Positions 1-7,914 of a DNA stretch of 64,000 nt are shown here, piece after piece. The notes below the pieces were generated by a model. It had not been told where the DNA came from, did not search any database, and saw nothing but the letters and a program-made list of their open reading frames with translations. Both the position numbers and the translations under genes were made by a program. The DNA is from Methylocystaceae bacterium (GTDB lineage Bacteria > Pseudomonadota > Alphaproteobacteria > Rhizobiales > Beijerinckiaceae). Numbering within the stretch: the stretch's first letter is position 1; every line of letters starts with the position of its first letter. Where the stretch lies: the NCBI GenBank assembly GCA_009773555.1, contig WSXZ01000035.1, forward strand, positions 1 through 64,000, given 5' to 3'.

Positions 1-1
1 G

Positions 2-592
2 CATCGCGCGGTGCGGTCGGACGTTCCCCTGCAGGCGGTTTTGGAGCGCAACGCCTTCGACCTCGACCGAATTCTGGAGATTGAGCCGGCGTTCCTCGAC
101 GCCGAGGAGTCGAGTCACGATCATGATGATGGCCATGATCACGAATGCGCTCCAGATTGCGGCCATGATCACCACGACCATGATCATCAGCACGGTCATG
201 AGCATGGCCATGAGCATGAGCATGCGCATGAAAATCATCACGCGCCTCACGCCGGGATGAAGCATTTCCATGACGACGAGATGCATTCCGTCTCGATCCG
301 CCACGCCGGCCCGGTCGATCCTGAACGATTCGTTCCGTGGCTGAACGATCTGATTCCGGATATTCTGCGCAGCAAGGGAATCATCGCCTTCAAGGACGAG
401 CCGCGGCGGTTCGTGTTCCAAGGCGTCCATCAGATCCTGGACGGCGATTTGCAGCGAGAATGGAAAGAAGGAGAGAAGCTCGAATCGCGTCTCGTCTTCA
501 TCGGCAGGAAGCTTAAGGAGCAGGAAATCCGCGAAGGCTTCGAGAAGATTGTCCTCGGCGCGTCGGCCGCGCAGGAGACGCTTCATTCATAA
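2..592 (+). CDS. CobW/COG0523-family GTPase, C-terminal part (5' end outside window)
   Basis: This is the C-terminal part of a CobW/COG0523-type P-loop GTPase, a family that works as metal chaperones, often for zinc or cobalt. The reading frame is already open at base 2, so the gene begins upstream and the GTPase domain with its Walker motifs is not visible. What remains is a linker with an extreme histidine/aspartate cluster (about residues 35-82, runs of HDHD and HEHGHEH) that is a likely metal-binding loop, followed by the CobW C-terminal domain (about residues 90-180). A GTG at 11 is not a credible start. It overlaps the tail of the convergent DUF6101 gene by 10 bp. Family assignment is firm; the metal is not determined. 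Confidence 0.85.
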   Translation, partial: HRAVRSDVPLQAVLERNAFDLDRILEIEPAFLDAEESSHDHDDGHDHECAPDCGHDHHDHDHQHGHEHGHEHEHAHENHHAPHAGMKHFHDDEMHSVSIRHAGPVDPERFVPWLNDLIPDILRSKGIIAFKDEPRRFVFQGVHQILDGDLQREWKEGEKLESRLVFIGRKLKEQEIREGFEKIVLGASAAQETLHS

Positions 593-1113
593 GAAATGAT
601 CTCGCGCTCGTCGCCATGCACAACCTTCGAGCGGCGCGAGTCGCCAGCCTTGCGGCGAATGAGAAACCGCGGACGACGCTTGCCCAGACTGGTCTCGCAG
701 CGGCGGCGAGGCGAGGCGGCGGCGATCGCTTCGCCGGCGCCCTCAAGCGAACGCAACGCCCCATCCTCCTCGGTGACGCGCGGCAGCCCCAGCCACGCCG
801 CCCAGTGACGCCAGTCCGACGCCGCGGCGCCGCAGTCTTGAGTATCGCCGAGGAGAATGTCGAGGTCCGGGTCGCGGTGCGCCAGCGAAAGAACGTAGCG
901 CGGCGATCCGTCATCCGCGGGCTGCACCTCGAGGGCGACGCCGCAATAGGCGGTGACGGGCACAGTGATGACCATCGAGACGCCGCTGAAGCGACGCGAG
1001 ATCAAGACGTCCTCCCGGGTCACGCGGATGCGTCGCGCCCCGCCGTCGGCGCGGCGATCACGCTGAACGAAGACTCTTTCGTCGATCCTGCGCGCAGTAT
1101 TGGCCTCAACCAT
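583..1113 (-). CDS. DUF6101 family protein
   Basis: A 176-residue protein of a family I recognise as DUF6101, found in Rhizobiales and of unknown function. It has no signal peptide or clear membrane segment. The pattern matches the family: a central VPVTAYCGVAL-type stretch (about residues 50-60), a following LxHRDPxL segment, and a basic C-terminus ending in the conserved HGDEREIIS-type tail. The gene is convergent with the CobW gene and overlaps it by 10 bp. The opposite strand is also open over this stretch, but that frame gives only an arginine-rich low-complexity product. No function can be stated. Confidence 0.75.
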   Translation of the reverse strand: MVEANTARRIDERVFVQRDRRADGGARRIRVTREDVLISRRFSGVSMVITVPVTAYCGVALEVQPADDGSPRYVLSLAHRDPDLDILLGDTQDCGAAASDWRHWAAWLGLPRVTEEDGALRSLEGAGEAIAAASPRRRCETSLGKRRPRFLIRRKAGDSRRSKVVHGDEREIISYE

Positions 1114-1250
1114 CGATCGCTCCTTGCGGCTTGAATTCCGTCTCGGCGCTTATATTGCCGCAGCCTGCCCGCGAAGGCCCTAAAAAGCCTGGTGAACAGC
1201 ACGTAAATCATTGCTTCTACGCATTGTTTAGGCGATGAGGGTGAAGTCCA

Positions 1251-1337
1251 TGAAAACGAATTCGTTCAAATTGCTCCTATTCCGCGCAATGCGCCCGCTT
1301 GCGGCCCGCCGGCGCCTCGCCTACTCCTCATCATGAT
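1251..1337 (+). CDS. possible 28-residue upstream ORF ahead of cysQ
   Basis: An ATG at 1251 with a plausible ribosome site (AGGGTGA just upstream) opens a 28-codon frame whose TGA overlaps the ATGATG start of cysQ at 1333. The peptide is basic and leucine/arginine rich. cysQ itself has no good ribosome site, so translational coupling through this small frame is possible. It may equally be chance. Confidence 0.25.
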
Positions 1338-2118
1338 GGGCTCCAGCCAAGCAGAACTCGCCGCTTTTCTCCCAAAACTCGAGAGCGTCACGCGCAGGGC
1401 CGGCGACATCGCCATGGCTTATTTCCGCCTGGGCGAAGCCACGACCGCCGCAGTGTCCTACAAGGGCGGCGGCTCGCCGGTCACCGAGGCGGATTTCGCC
1501 GTCGATCGGTTCCTGTTCCATGAGATGGCGCGGATCGCGCCCGAGGCGGCATGGCTTTCTGAAGAGAGCGTCGACACGGCCGAGCGGCTGGGAACGCTGG
1601 CGTTCTCGCGCGGCGACGCGCGCTGGTCGGTTTCCATCGCGCTGGTGGTTGGCGGCCGGCCGGTCGCCGGGATCATCCACGCGCCGGCGCTGGGCGAGAC
1701 TTATGTCGGCGCGCTGGGTCTCGGCGCCTTCCTCAACGGCTCACCCCTCATCGCGCCGCAGCGCGCCGAAATCGCCGGCGCGGCGCTCGTCGCGCCTCGT
1801 ACGATGCAGGACCGGCTGGCCGCGTCGCCACGGGGATTCGTGATGGCGCCGCGAACGCCCTCGCTCGCGCTGCGTCTTGCCGATATCGCCGCCGGCCGGC
1901 ATGATATCGTGGTCGCCGGGCCTAATGCGCGCGACTGGGACATCGCCGCCGCGGATATTCTCCTCGCAGAAGCGGGCGCCATGTTGAGCGAGCCGGAGGG
2001 CGTGGCGCTCACCTATAATCGCGCGTCACTCGCCCGCGACATGCTCATCGCGGCTCCGAAATCGCTGTTCGACGATAGCCTCGCGCTGGCGCGGGAGGTC
2101 TTGGAAGGAAAATTATGA
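1333..2118 (+). CDS. cysQ: inositol monophosphatase family protein (CysQ-like) lacking the DPIDGT metal motif
   Basis: This belongs to the lithium-sensitive inositol monophosphatase superfamily, most like 3'(2'),5'-bisphosphate nucleotidase CysQ, which removes PAP made during sulfate activation. The N-terminal GSPVTEADFAVD motif, the LSEES acidic motif (about residue 75) and the C-terminal WDIAAADILLAEAG motif are intact. The central metal- and substrate-binding motif, normally WxVDPIDGTxxF between these, is missing: the chain runs from VDTAERLGT straight into LAFSRGD at about bases 1594-1599, an in-frame loss of roughly 13 residues. As written the protein should not bind its catalytic Mg2+ ions. 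It overlaps the next gene by 4 bp (ATGA). It is either inactive or misassembled. Confidence 0.8.
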   Translation: MMGSSQAELAAFLPKLESVTRRAGDIAMAYFRLGEATTAAVSYKGGGSPVTEADFAVDRFLFHEMARIAPEAAWLSEESVDTAERLGTLAFSRGDARWSVSIALVVGGRPVAGIIHAPALGETYVGALGLGAFLNGSPLIAPQRAEIAGAALVAPRTMQDRLAASPRGFVMAPRTPSLALRLADIAAGRHDIVVAGPNARDWDIAAADILLAEAGAMLSEPEGVALTYNRASLARDMLIAAPKSLFDDSLALAREVLEGKL

Positions 2119-2375
2119 ACAAGACGACGCAAGCAACCTCGGCGAAGAAAGAGAAACAACTGTTGCATCTTGTATTTGGCGGCGAGCTGGAGACGCTCGA
2201 CGGCGTCGCGTTCCGCGATCCGGGCAAGCTCGACATCGTCGGCATCTATCCGGACAACGATAGCGCGCTCGCCGCATGGAAAGCGAAGGCGCAATCCACG
2301 GTGGACAATGCGCATATGCGTTATTTCGTGGTTCACCTTTATCGGCTGCTCGATCCGGATGTGGAAGAGCTATAG
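2115..2375 (+). CDS. DUF4170 domain-containing protein
   Basis: An 86-residue soluble protein of the DUF4170 family, which in alphaproteobacteria usually follows the inositol-phosphatase gene at the head of the lipid A/Kdo cluster. The body (residues 16-86) carries the family pattern LHLVFGGEL, then FRDPGKLDIVGIYPD, then MRYFVVHLYRLLDP. Its start overlaps the cysQ stop (ATGA), so the two are translationally coupled. Function is unknown. From memory, related genomes often have a lysophospholipid acyltransferase gene between this gene and waaA; here only about 120 bp lie between them. Confidence 0.85.
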   Translation: MNKTTQATSAKKEKQLLHLVFGGELETLDGVAFRDPGKLDIVGIYPDNDSALAAWKAKAQSTVDNAHMRYFVVHLYRLLDPDVEEL

Positions 2376-2497
2376 GCGGCCTTCCTAAATTCGCCGGTTT
2401 TGCCAGGCATAGAAGCGCCATCCCGGTTGGCCCGACGCGCGCGGAGAAGACGCCGTCAGATGGCGAATGTGGACCGGATTCTTAATAGATTGGAAAC

Positions 2498-3775
2498 ATG
2501 TCGCTTCTGACAGTGTACCGGCTGGCGACGATCGCGGCGACGCCCTTCGCCAGCGCCGCGCTCAATTGGCGTGCGAATCACGGCAAGGAAGATCCCGCGC
2601 GATTGGCCGAACGCATGGGCGAGTCGAATCGTCCCCGACCGCGCGGACGACTCGTCTGGCTGCACGGCGCGAGCGTGGGCGAAAGCCTGTCGCTGCTGCC
2701 GCTCATCGACCGCTTCATTCAGCGCGGACTCGACGTGCTCGTGACAAGCGGCACCGTCTCGTCTGCACGCGTTCTCAGCGCGCGCTTGCCCGCGGGCGCC
2801 TTTCATCAATATGCGCCCATCGACGCCCCGAAATTCGTCGAGCGCTTCCTCGATCATTGGCGTCCCGACATCGCGGTCTTCGCCGAGTCGGAGCTTTGGC
2901 CCAATATCGTCGCGGCCGTGCGCGCCCGCGGCGCGCCGCTGGTTCTCGCCAACGCCCGCATCTCCCGCAGATCCGCCGAGCGCTGGCGCGCCGTTCCCGG
3001 CGCGGCGAAATCCGTCTTCGGCGCCGTCGATCTTTGCCTCGCGCAGGATTCGGATAATGCGGCCCGCTTTCTGGCGCTCGGCGCGCGTTGCGTGCGCATC
3101 GCCGGCAATCTCAAATTCGACGTGCCGCCGCCGCCGGCCGACTCTGCAAAGCTTGCCGAGTTCAATGGCGCGATCGGCGCGCGACCAGCTTGGGCGGCGG
3201 TCTCCACCCATCCCGGCGAAGAGGACCTCGTGCTCGACGCGCATGTCGACATGGCCGCGCAAACCCCGTCGCTGCTAACGATTATCGCGCCGCGTCATCG
3301 GGAGCGCGGCGCCGAGATCGTCGAAGCCGCGCGCGCCAGAGGATTGGCGGCGGCCTTGCGTTCGCAGGAAAGCGAACCGCGACGCGACGTCGACGTCTAC
3401 GTTGTCGACAGCATCGGCGAGCTTGGCCTCGTTTTTCGAAGCGTCGGGGTCGTCCTGATGGGCAAGTCGCTGTTGCCCGGCGGCGGACAAAATCCAATCG
3501 AGCCGGCGAAGCTTGGCTGCGCCATCCTGCATGGCCCCTATGTTGAAAACTTCACGGAAGTTTACGGCGAGCTCGCGGCCGTAAAAGCCGCCGCGCGCGT
3601 TACAGACGCCGCGTCGCTGGCGCGCGCCGCGCATTATCTCCTCTCCGAACCATCGCGCATGCGCAAGATGGGACGCGCGGCCGCCGAGACTGTCGAGAGA
3701 TTGGGCGGCGCCTCGCGCGGCATCATGACCGCCGTCGAACCCTATCTCGCGCAGATGGCGGTGGCCCAGCAATGA
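2498..3775 (+). CDS. waaA: 3-deoxy-D-manno-octulosonic acid (Kdo) transferase
   Basis: WaaA/KdtA transfers Kdo from CMP-Kdo onto lipid IVA at the inner face of the inner membrane. The 425-residue length is usual. The N-terminal GT-B domain shows the WLHGASVGE motif (about residues 54-62), which holds the catalytic Glu, and the AESELWPNI stretch (about 129-137). The C-terminal nucleotide-binding half carries IGELGLVFR and the GGQNPIEPAKLG signature (about 333-344). The first 15 or so residues are hydrophobic and consistent with membrane association. It sits 27 bp ahead of lpxK, so the two lipid A genes are likely one transcript with cysQ and DUF4170. Confidence 0.95.
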   Translation: MSLLTVYRLATIAATPFASAALNWRANHGKEDPARLAERMGESNRPRPRGRLVWLHGASVGESLSLLPLIDRFIQRGLDVLVTSGTVSSARVLSARLPAGAFHQYAPIDAPKFVERFLDHWRPDIAVFAESELWPNIVAAVRARGAPLVLANARISRRSAERWRAVPGAAKSVFGAVDLCLAQDSDNAARFLALGARCVRIAGNLKFDVPPPPADSAKLAEFNGAIGARPAWAAVSTHPGEEDLVLDAHVDMAAQTPSLLTIIAPRHRERGAEIVEAARARGLAAALRSQESEPRRDVDVYVVDSIGELGLVFRSVGVVLMGKSLLPGGGQNPIEPAKLGCAILHGPYVENFTEVYGELAAVKAAARVTDAASLARAAHYLLSEPSRMRKMGRAAAETVERLGGASRGIMTAVEPYLAQMAVAQQ

Positions 3776-3802
3776 CCGTCACGCGCGCCGCCGCTGTTTG
3801 AG

Positions 3803-4807
3803 ATGCGCGCGCCGGCCTTCTGGCGTGAAGACGGCGCGGCGGCGCGGCTGCTATCTCCGCTCGGCGCGCTCTACGGCGGCATTGCGCGCAAGCGGCTCGC
3901 GCGAGAGGCGCCGCGCGCCAATTTACCGACGATTGTCATTGGCGGACTGACCGCTGGCGGCGACGGCAAGACGCCGCTCGCCATCGCGATCGCGCAGCGT
4001 CTCAAGGCGGCGGGCGAGCGCCCCGCGCTTCTCACCCGGGGCTATTCCCGCAGGCGCGGCGGAACCTCCTCCTTCATCGTGGACCTGACGCGTCACGGCC
4101 CCGACGACGTCGGCGACGAAGCGCGGCTGCTTGCGCGCGTCGCGCCGACGATCGTCGGCGCGGACCGAATGGCGAGCGCAGCTCTGGCGCAGCGCCTCGG
4201 CGCCACCGTCGTCATTCTCGACGACGGCTTCCACAGCCGCCGCATCGCGCCCGACCTGACGCTCATCGCGATCGACACGGACTATGGCGCGGGCAATGGC
4301 CGCTGCATGCCGGCCGGACCTTTGCGCGCGCCGCTCGATGCGCAGCTTGCGGCGGCGGATATTCTGGTCGTCATCGGCGACGGCCTGCCCGGGCGCGACA
4401 TCGCCGCGCGCGCGAACAAACCTATCCTCGCCGCGCGTTTGGCGCCCGCTGCGAACGCCGCCGACGCGATGCAAGGCGCGCGCCTCGTCGCCTTCGCCGG
4501 CATCGGAAGGCCGGAGAAATTCTTCCGCTTGTTGGAGGCGTCCGGCGCCGAAGTCGCGGCGCGGGTCTCCTTCGGCGATCACCGCCGATTCACGCAAAGA
4601 GATTACGCGACGCTATCGAAGTTACGGCAGGAACAGGGCGCGCGGCTCGTCACGACGGAAAAGGATGCGGCGCGAATGGGCGGTCAGCTTGCGACGCTCG
4701 GCGTCGATACGCTACCCGTCACCTTGGTTTTCGATGACGCGGTCATTCTGGACGAGGCGCTTCGCGAACTGCGTAAGGCGGATGAACCGCGCCTTTCCGA
4801 TCCTTAA
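3803..4807 (+). CDS. lpxK: tetraacyldisaccharide 4'-kinase
   Basis: LpxK phosphorylates the 4' position of the lipid A disaccharide using ATP at the inner membrane. At 334 residues it has the usual length. The Walker A loop GGLTAGGDGKTP is at about residues 47-58 and the hydrophobic N-terminus precedes it. The LTRGYSRR stretch follows, then the LDDGFHSRRI motif (about 145-155), and near the C-terminus the TTEKDAARM motif. It follows waaA closely and overlaps the convergent DUF2093 gene by 4 bp. The assignment is firm. Confidence 0.95.
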   Translation: MRAPAFWREDGAAARLLSPLGALYGGIARKRLAREAPRANLPTIVIGGLTAGGDGKTPLAIAIAQRLKAAGERPALLTRGYSRRRGGTSSFIVDLTRHGPDDVGDEARLLARVAPTIVGADRMASAALAQRLGATVVILDDGFHSRRIAPDLTLIAIDTDYGAGNGRCMPAGPLRAPLDAQLAAADILVVIGDGLPGRDIAARANKPILAARLAPAANAADAMQGARLVAFAGIGRPEKFFRLLEASGAEVAARVSFGDHRRFTQRDYATLSKLRQEQGARLVTTEKDAARMGGQLATLGVDTLPVTLVFDDAVILDEALRELRKADEPRLSDP

Positions 4808-5025
4808 TCGGGCTTCTTGACGCCAAGACGCATCAGCTTGGCGTGCGGCCCGCTGTAAGGCTCCTGCAGATCGACGTTCCAATAACGCAGATCCTCGAGC
4901 GGGATCGGCTCGCCCGTCACCGCGCAGCGCACATAGGCGCCGGGCTTGCGCACGCGATATTCGCCGTCGAGATATTCGACGACAGCCTCTTCAGCGGGCT
5001 GAGGCTGGCGGTCATAGCGGTTCAT
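4804..5025 (-). CDS. DUF2093 domain-containing protein
   Basis: A 73-residue protein of the DUF2093 family, a small alphaproteobacterial protein commonly found beside lpxK. I chose the ATG at 5025 (MNRYDRQ) because family members begin this way; a longer frame reaches 5067. The core reads EYLDGEYRV, then GAYVRCAVTGEPIPL, then LRYWNVDLQEPY. Function is unknown. It is convergent with lpxK. Confidence 0.85.
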   Translation of the reverse strand: MNRYDRQPQPAEEAVVEYLDGEYRVRKPGAYVRCAVTGEPIPLEDLRYWNVDLQEPYSGPHAKLMRLGVKKPD

Positions 5026-5151
5026 GCGCGTTCTCAACCCGTAGCGCCGCGGGAATGGACGCCCCACCAGGCGCCTGAGCGTCTCATCGGTGAAGCCGAA
5101 CGCTCCCTATCGGCGGATTAACTTCAACGAGATATAGCATCCGAAGGCATA

Positions 5152-5874
5152 CTAGGAAACTGCGCAGATAGAGGGAGCGTTCCCGCGTAGCTCAGTCGCA
5201 GTTCTTGAACTTCGATTCCTTGCAGCGCGCGACCATGGCTTGAGCCTTGGCGACGTCTTCCGGCGACAATGACTTTGCCGACATGTCCCGCACCGCCTTC
5301 TTTTCGGTCTCGCCCATCGAAAGCGACCGCGCAGCAGATCGCGCTCGACGCCCTGTCCGGCGACATACATGTTGCCGAGATTCAACTGCGCGTCGGCGTC
5401 GCCCTGCTCCGCCGCGAGCCGCAGCCATTTGGCCGCTTCCTTGTAATCCTGCGCGACCCCGACGCCGTCATAATACATCGAGGCGATGTTCACTTGCGCC
5501 GCGGCCAATCCCTGGCCTGCGGCGAGCAAATTCCACTTCATCGCCTCCTTGTAATCTCTCATGACCACTTGTCCTTCGAGATACATGGTGCCGAGATTGA
5601 ACTGTGCGGAGGCATTCCCGTGATCTGCGGCCAAGCGAAGCCATTTCAACGCTTCCTTGGGATTGGCGGCGACTCCCTTGCCCGTCAAATACATCGCGCC
5701 GACGTCCGCTTGCGCGCGCGCGTCGCCCTTTTCGGCCAGCGGCTTGAGTAATTTGAACGCGCCAGCGAACTCTCCGCGTCGCGTTGCACTGACGGCGTTC
5801 TCATAGTCTTCAGCAAGCGCTGACCCTGCCAACGCCAACATGAAGGACAAGGCAATCGTCGCGATCAGCTTCAT
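5152..5874 (-). CDS. Sel1-repeat periplasmic protein with a C-terminal frameshift
   Basis: A secreted tetratricopeptide-like Sel1 protein. Starting at 5874 gives a clean signal peptide (about 21 residues ending ALAGSALA). Four Sel1 repeats follow, each with AEKGDARAQ or AAEQGDADAQ and GxMY cores. Just after GQGVERDLL (about base 5330) the frame turns into an arginine-rich tail that is not Sel1-like. The expected C-terminus (SMGETEKKAVRDMSAK then LSPEDVAKAQAM) is present in another frame and stops at 5192. The true gene therefore probably spans 5192-5874 with a small deletion near 5318-5330. Sel1 proteins act as protein-protein scaffolds; no partner is evident. Confidence 0.75.
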   Translation of the reverse strand: MKLIATIALSFMLALAGSALAEDYENAVSATRRGEFAGAFKLLKPLAEKGDARAQADVGAMYLTGKGVAANPKEALKWLRLAADHGNASAQFNLGTMYLEGQVVMRDYKEAMKWNLLAAGQGLAAAQVNIASMYYDGVGVAQDYKEAAKWLRLAAEQGDADAQLNLGNMYVAGQGVERDLLRGRFRWARPKRRRCGTCRQSHCRRKTSPRLKPWSRAARNRSSRTATELRGNAPSICAVS

Positions 5875-5948
5875 CTTTCGAGTCCCCGCACCAAACCCAA
5901 CCAAGGTCATTTCGTTATCAGACGAGCAAACGAAAGTCCCGAAATCGC

Positions 5949-5978
5949 AAACGCCCCCGGCGCGAACCGGAGGCGTTT
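5949..5978 (-). terminator. hairpin downstream of the porin gene
   Basis: An inverted repeat of 12 bp arms with one mismatch (AAACGCCCCCGG against CCGGAGGCGTTT, 6-nt loop) lies 26 bp past the porin stop. There is no strong T-run, so it is a probable rather than certain terminator. Confidence 0.45.
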
Positions 5979-6003
5979 GACAAGAGCTAGTCTGACCAGA
6001 TGA

Positions 6004-7629
6004 TCAGTAGTTCCACTGCAGCTGCATTCTCAACAGATCCGCCTGGAACTGCCGATAGGGCGCCGCAACCGTATTGGTGCGGTCCATGTGAGAATAAATC
6101 GCGGTGAATTCGAGTTCCGGCAAGGGCTGGTACTCGACGCCGACGTCCCATTCGTTCACGCGGCCCTGCGGCGCGTTGTTATCGAATTTGAACCCGCCAT
6201 TGTAGTATTGCCATTTGACGAAGGGGAAATACACGCCAGTGCCGAAGTCCTTGTCCTCATATTTATAGCTGGCTTCGACATAGCCGCCATTCAGCCGTTT
6301 CGCCTCGATGGCGGTCTGCGTCGCATTGAGCTGCGGCCCGACGCCCCAGTTCCATTCGGCGCGAAAACCGAAGGGCTGAGGATAGATCACGGCGGTGACG
6401 GCGACGCGAGAGTCGCGAATGCCCTCGCCGCCATTGGCCACGGCCGGTCCCCAAGTGTTGACGGCGCCGTATTGAGAAAAGTTAAAGTTGCCAAGGCTGC
6501 TCCATCCCGGGCCATTTACATAAGGGACAAAGCCCGATCCGATGGTAGCGTACGGGCTGTTCAAGGGAATGAAGCCCGCCCAGTTCGTCGCCATGCCCAA
6601 AGAGGGCCTGATCGCCTGCGTATAAGGCACGAATCGTCCTGTGTAACCCTGGACGCTCGCTTCGACCACCTGACCATTTTCGAAAACGTAAGGATAGGTG
6701 AAGCGCGCGACAAGATGCGTGCCCTTGTTGAGTTCGATGCGGTTCGCGCCCTGGCCGTTGTAGACGCCGAAAGCGAACATGCCGTAATCGCCCGAGCCTT
6801 TCAGATTGTTCTTCACGAGATCGCGAAAGAGATGCCGCATTTCCTTGGGCGTGTACATGAAGAAGAGACCGAGATCGCGTTCGTCCTTACAGCAGGTATT
6901 GATCGCATCGGCGCGATCGAGCGCCAGACGATTCTGCGACGACTGCATATTCTCGAAGCCGTAGGGAATCTTCGACTGGCCGGCGCGGACGCGGAATTCC
7001 TTGTCCTTGTCGAAGTAGATGTCGGCGTAAAGGTCGCGAATCTGCGCGAAATTGCCGGGCGCGTTAGAGTAACTGCCGACCTGGTTGTAGCCCGGAAAGG
7101 CGAAGACGGGATTGTAGAAATAATAGACGGCCTGACCGGCGGCGTTCGTCGGCGCTGCGAAGGTCGCCGAAGTCGAATTTGCATTCGGAGGAGAGCTCGC
7201 GAAGTCGTTTTGGAAATAAAGGTAGAGATGATCGGAGACGTCGCCGCTCAGAATGATGCGCGCGCGGCGAATGAAGAAGTTCTGGCGGTCGCCGACCGAA
7301 CGGTCGTTTGTCGTTCTGATGTCGTACCAGTTGGGTCCGCCGCTCAGAATGTCGTTGTAGCGCATCTGCGTGTAGCCGCGCAGGCTCAGCCTTTCGTACC
7401 AGTGCAGCGGCGGCGGCGGCGGAGGCGGCCCCTTGTCGGCCGGGAGCGACGCGTGCACGACCCTGGCCTCGCGCCTCGCGCGGGCTTCGTCGGCTTCAAG
7501 CTTGGAGAGCCGCGCCTTGAGCGCGCGGATTTCGGACGCAGTGTCGGCTGCGGCCGGAGCGGCCGAAGCCATCGCATATAAGCCGAACGCAGCGATGGCG
7601 AGCGCGCGTTGTCCAACTCCAGGTTTCAT
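6004..7629 (-). CDS. outer-membrane porin, OprO/OprP (phosphate-selective porin) type
   Basis: A porin of about 541 residues that should form a beta-barrel in the outer membrane. The start at 7629 is preferred because GGGGGA lies about 9 nt upstream; the ATG at 7638 is too close to it. A signal peptide (about residues 1-29, ending SAAPAAAD) is followed by a coiled-coil (EIRALKARLSKLEADEARA), a proline run, and a barrel opening with LSLRGYTQMRYN and the RRARIILSGDVSDHLYLYFQ pattern typical of OprP/OprO-like porins. It ends MQLQWNY, with the terminal aromatic residue expected for BAM recognition. A Pho-box-like sequence lies about 50 bp upstream, which fits phosphate control. Substrate selectivity is inferred from family and promoter only. 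Confidence 0.85.
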   Translation of the reverse strand: MKPGVGQRALAIAAFGLYAMASAAPAAADTASEIRALKARLSKLEADEARARREARVVHASLPADKGPPPPPPPLHWYERLSLRGYTQMRYNDILSGGPNWYDIRTTNDRSVGDRQNFFIRRARIILSGDVSDHLYLYFQNDFASSPPNANSTSATFAAPTNAAGQAVYYFYNPVFAFPGYNQVGSYSNAPGNFAQIRDLYADIYFDKDKEFRVRAGQSKIPYGFENMQSSQNRLALDRADAINTCCKDERDLGLFFMYTPKEMRHLFRDLVKNNLKGSGDYGMFAFGVYNGQGANRIELNKGTHLVARFTYPYVFENGQVVEASVQGYTGRFVPYTQAIRPSLGMATNWAGFIPLNSPYATIGSGFVPYVNGPGWSSLGNFNFSQYGAVNTWGPAVANGGEGIRDSRVAVTAVIYPQPFGFRAEWNWGVGPQLNATQTAIEAKRLNGGYVEASYKYEDKDFGTGVYFPFVKWQYYNGGFKFDNNAPQGRVNEWDVGVEYQPLPELEFTAIYSHMDRTNTVAAPYRQFQADLLRMQLQWNY

Positions 7630-7678
7630 TGGTTCCATTCCCCCGTTAACTTTCGAGCGACAGTGAAGCCGGCGCTGG

Positions 7679-7696
7679 ATGACAGACCCGTGACAA
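7679..7696 (-). promoter_or_regulatory. Pho-box-like direct repeat upstream of the porin
   Basis: Read on the minus strand, this is TTGTCAC-GGGT-CTGTCAT: two 7-bp half-sites in direct repeat spaced 11 bp apart, as in the PhoB consensus CTGTCAT-N4-CTGTCAC. It lies about 50 bp upstream of the porin start, a suitable place for an activator overlapping the -35 region. The spacer is less AT-rich than in the consensus. Confidence 0.5.
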
Positions 7697-7738
7697 ACTT
7701 TGCCCTAGCTGTAATGTGACGTTGCAAGGCACAAGAGG

Positions 7739-7756
7739 TGTGGCGCCGGCGCCACA
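7739..7756. promoter_or_regulatory. palindromic operator candidate 1, TGTGGC-N6-GCCACA
   Basis: A perfect inverted repeat with 6-bp arms, 6-bp spacer (itself palindromic here), about 110 bp upstream of the porin start. An identical-architecture copy lies 43 bp further upstream. The binding protein is unknown. Confidence 0.45.
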
Positions 7757-7781
7757 GTCCAGGCGGCTGATCGTTGTTTTT

Positions 7782-7799
7782 TGTGGCCTTACTGCCACA
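7782..7799. promoter_or_regulatory. palindromic operator candidate 2, TGTGGC-N6-GCCACA
   Basis: The second copy of the same 6-6-6 inverted repeat, with an unrelated spacer (CTTACT). Centre-to-centre distance to copy 1 is 43 bp, about four helical turns, as expected for cooperative dimers on one DNA face. No other clear feature was seen in the 285 bp between the porin and sbcC. Confidence 0.45.
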
Positions 7800-7914
7800 G
7801 CACAGGTTTTTTTCCGGGAGCGTTGTCGCGAATTTGCGGCTTTTTCGACGCGAGTTCTCCTCCGAATAGAATCGATTGGAGGGTTGTTTAAGGGTCGGCT
7901 AGTGGCATCACGCG

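Noticed and set aside
616-1134. Long plus-strand open frame opposite the DUF6101 gene
   Set aside because: The product is arginine/alanine-rich without family resemblance; the minus-strand frame matches DUF6101.
6088-7581. A 497-codon plus-strand frame opposite the porin gene
   Set aside because: The minus strand encodes a complete porin with signal peptide and barrel; the opposite frame is a GC-rich shadow.
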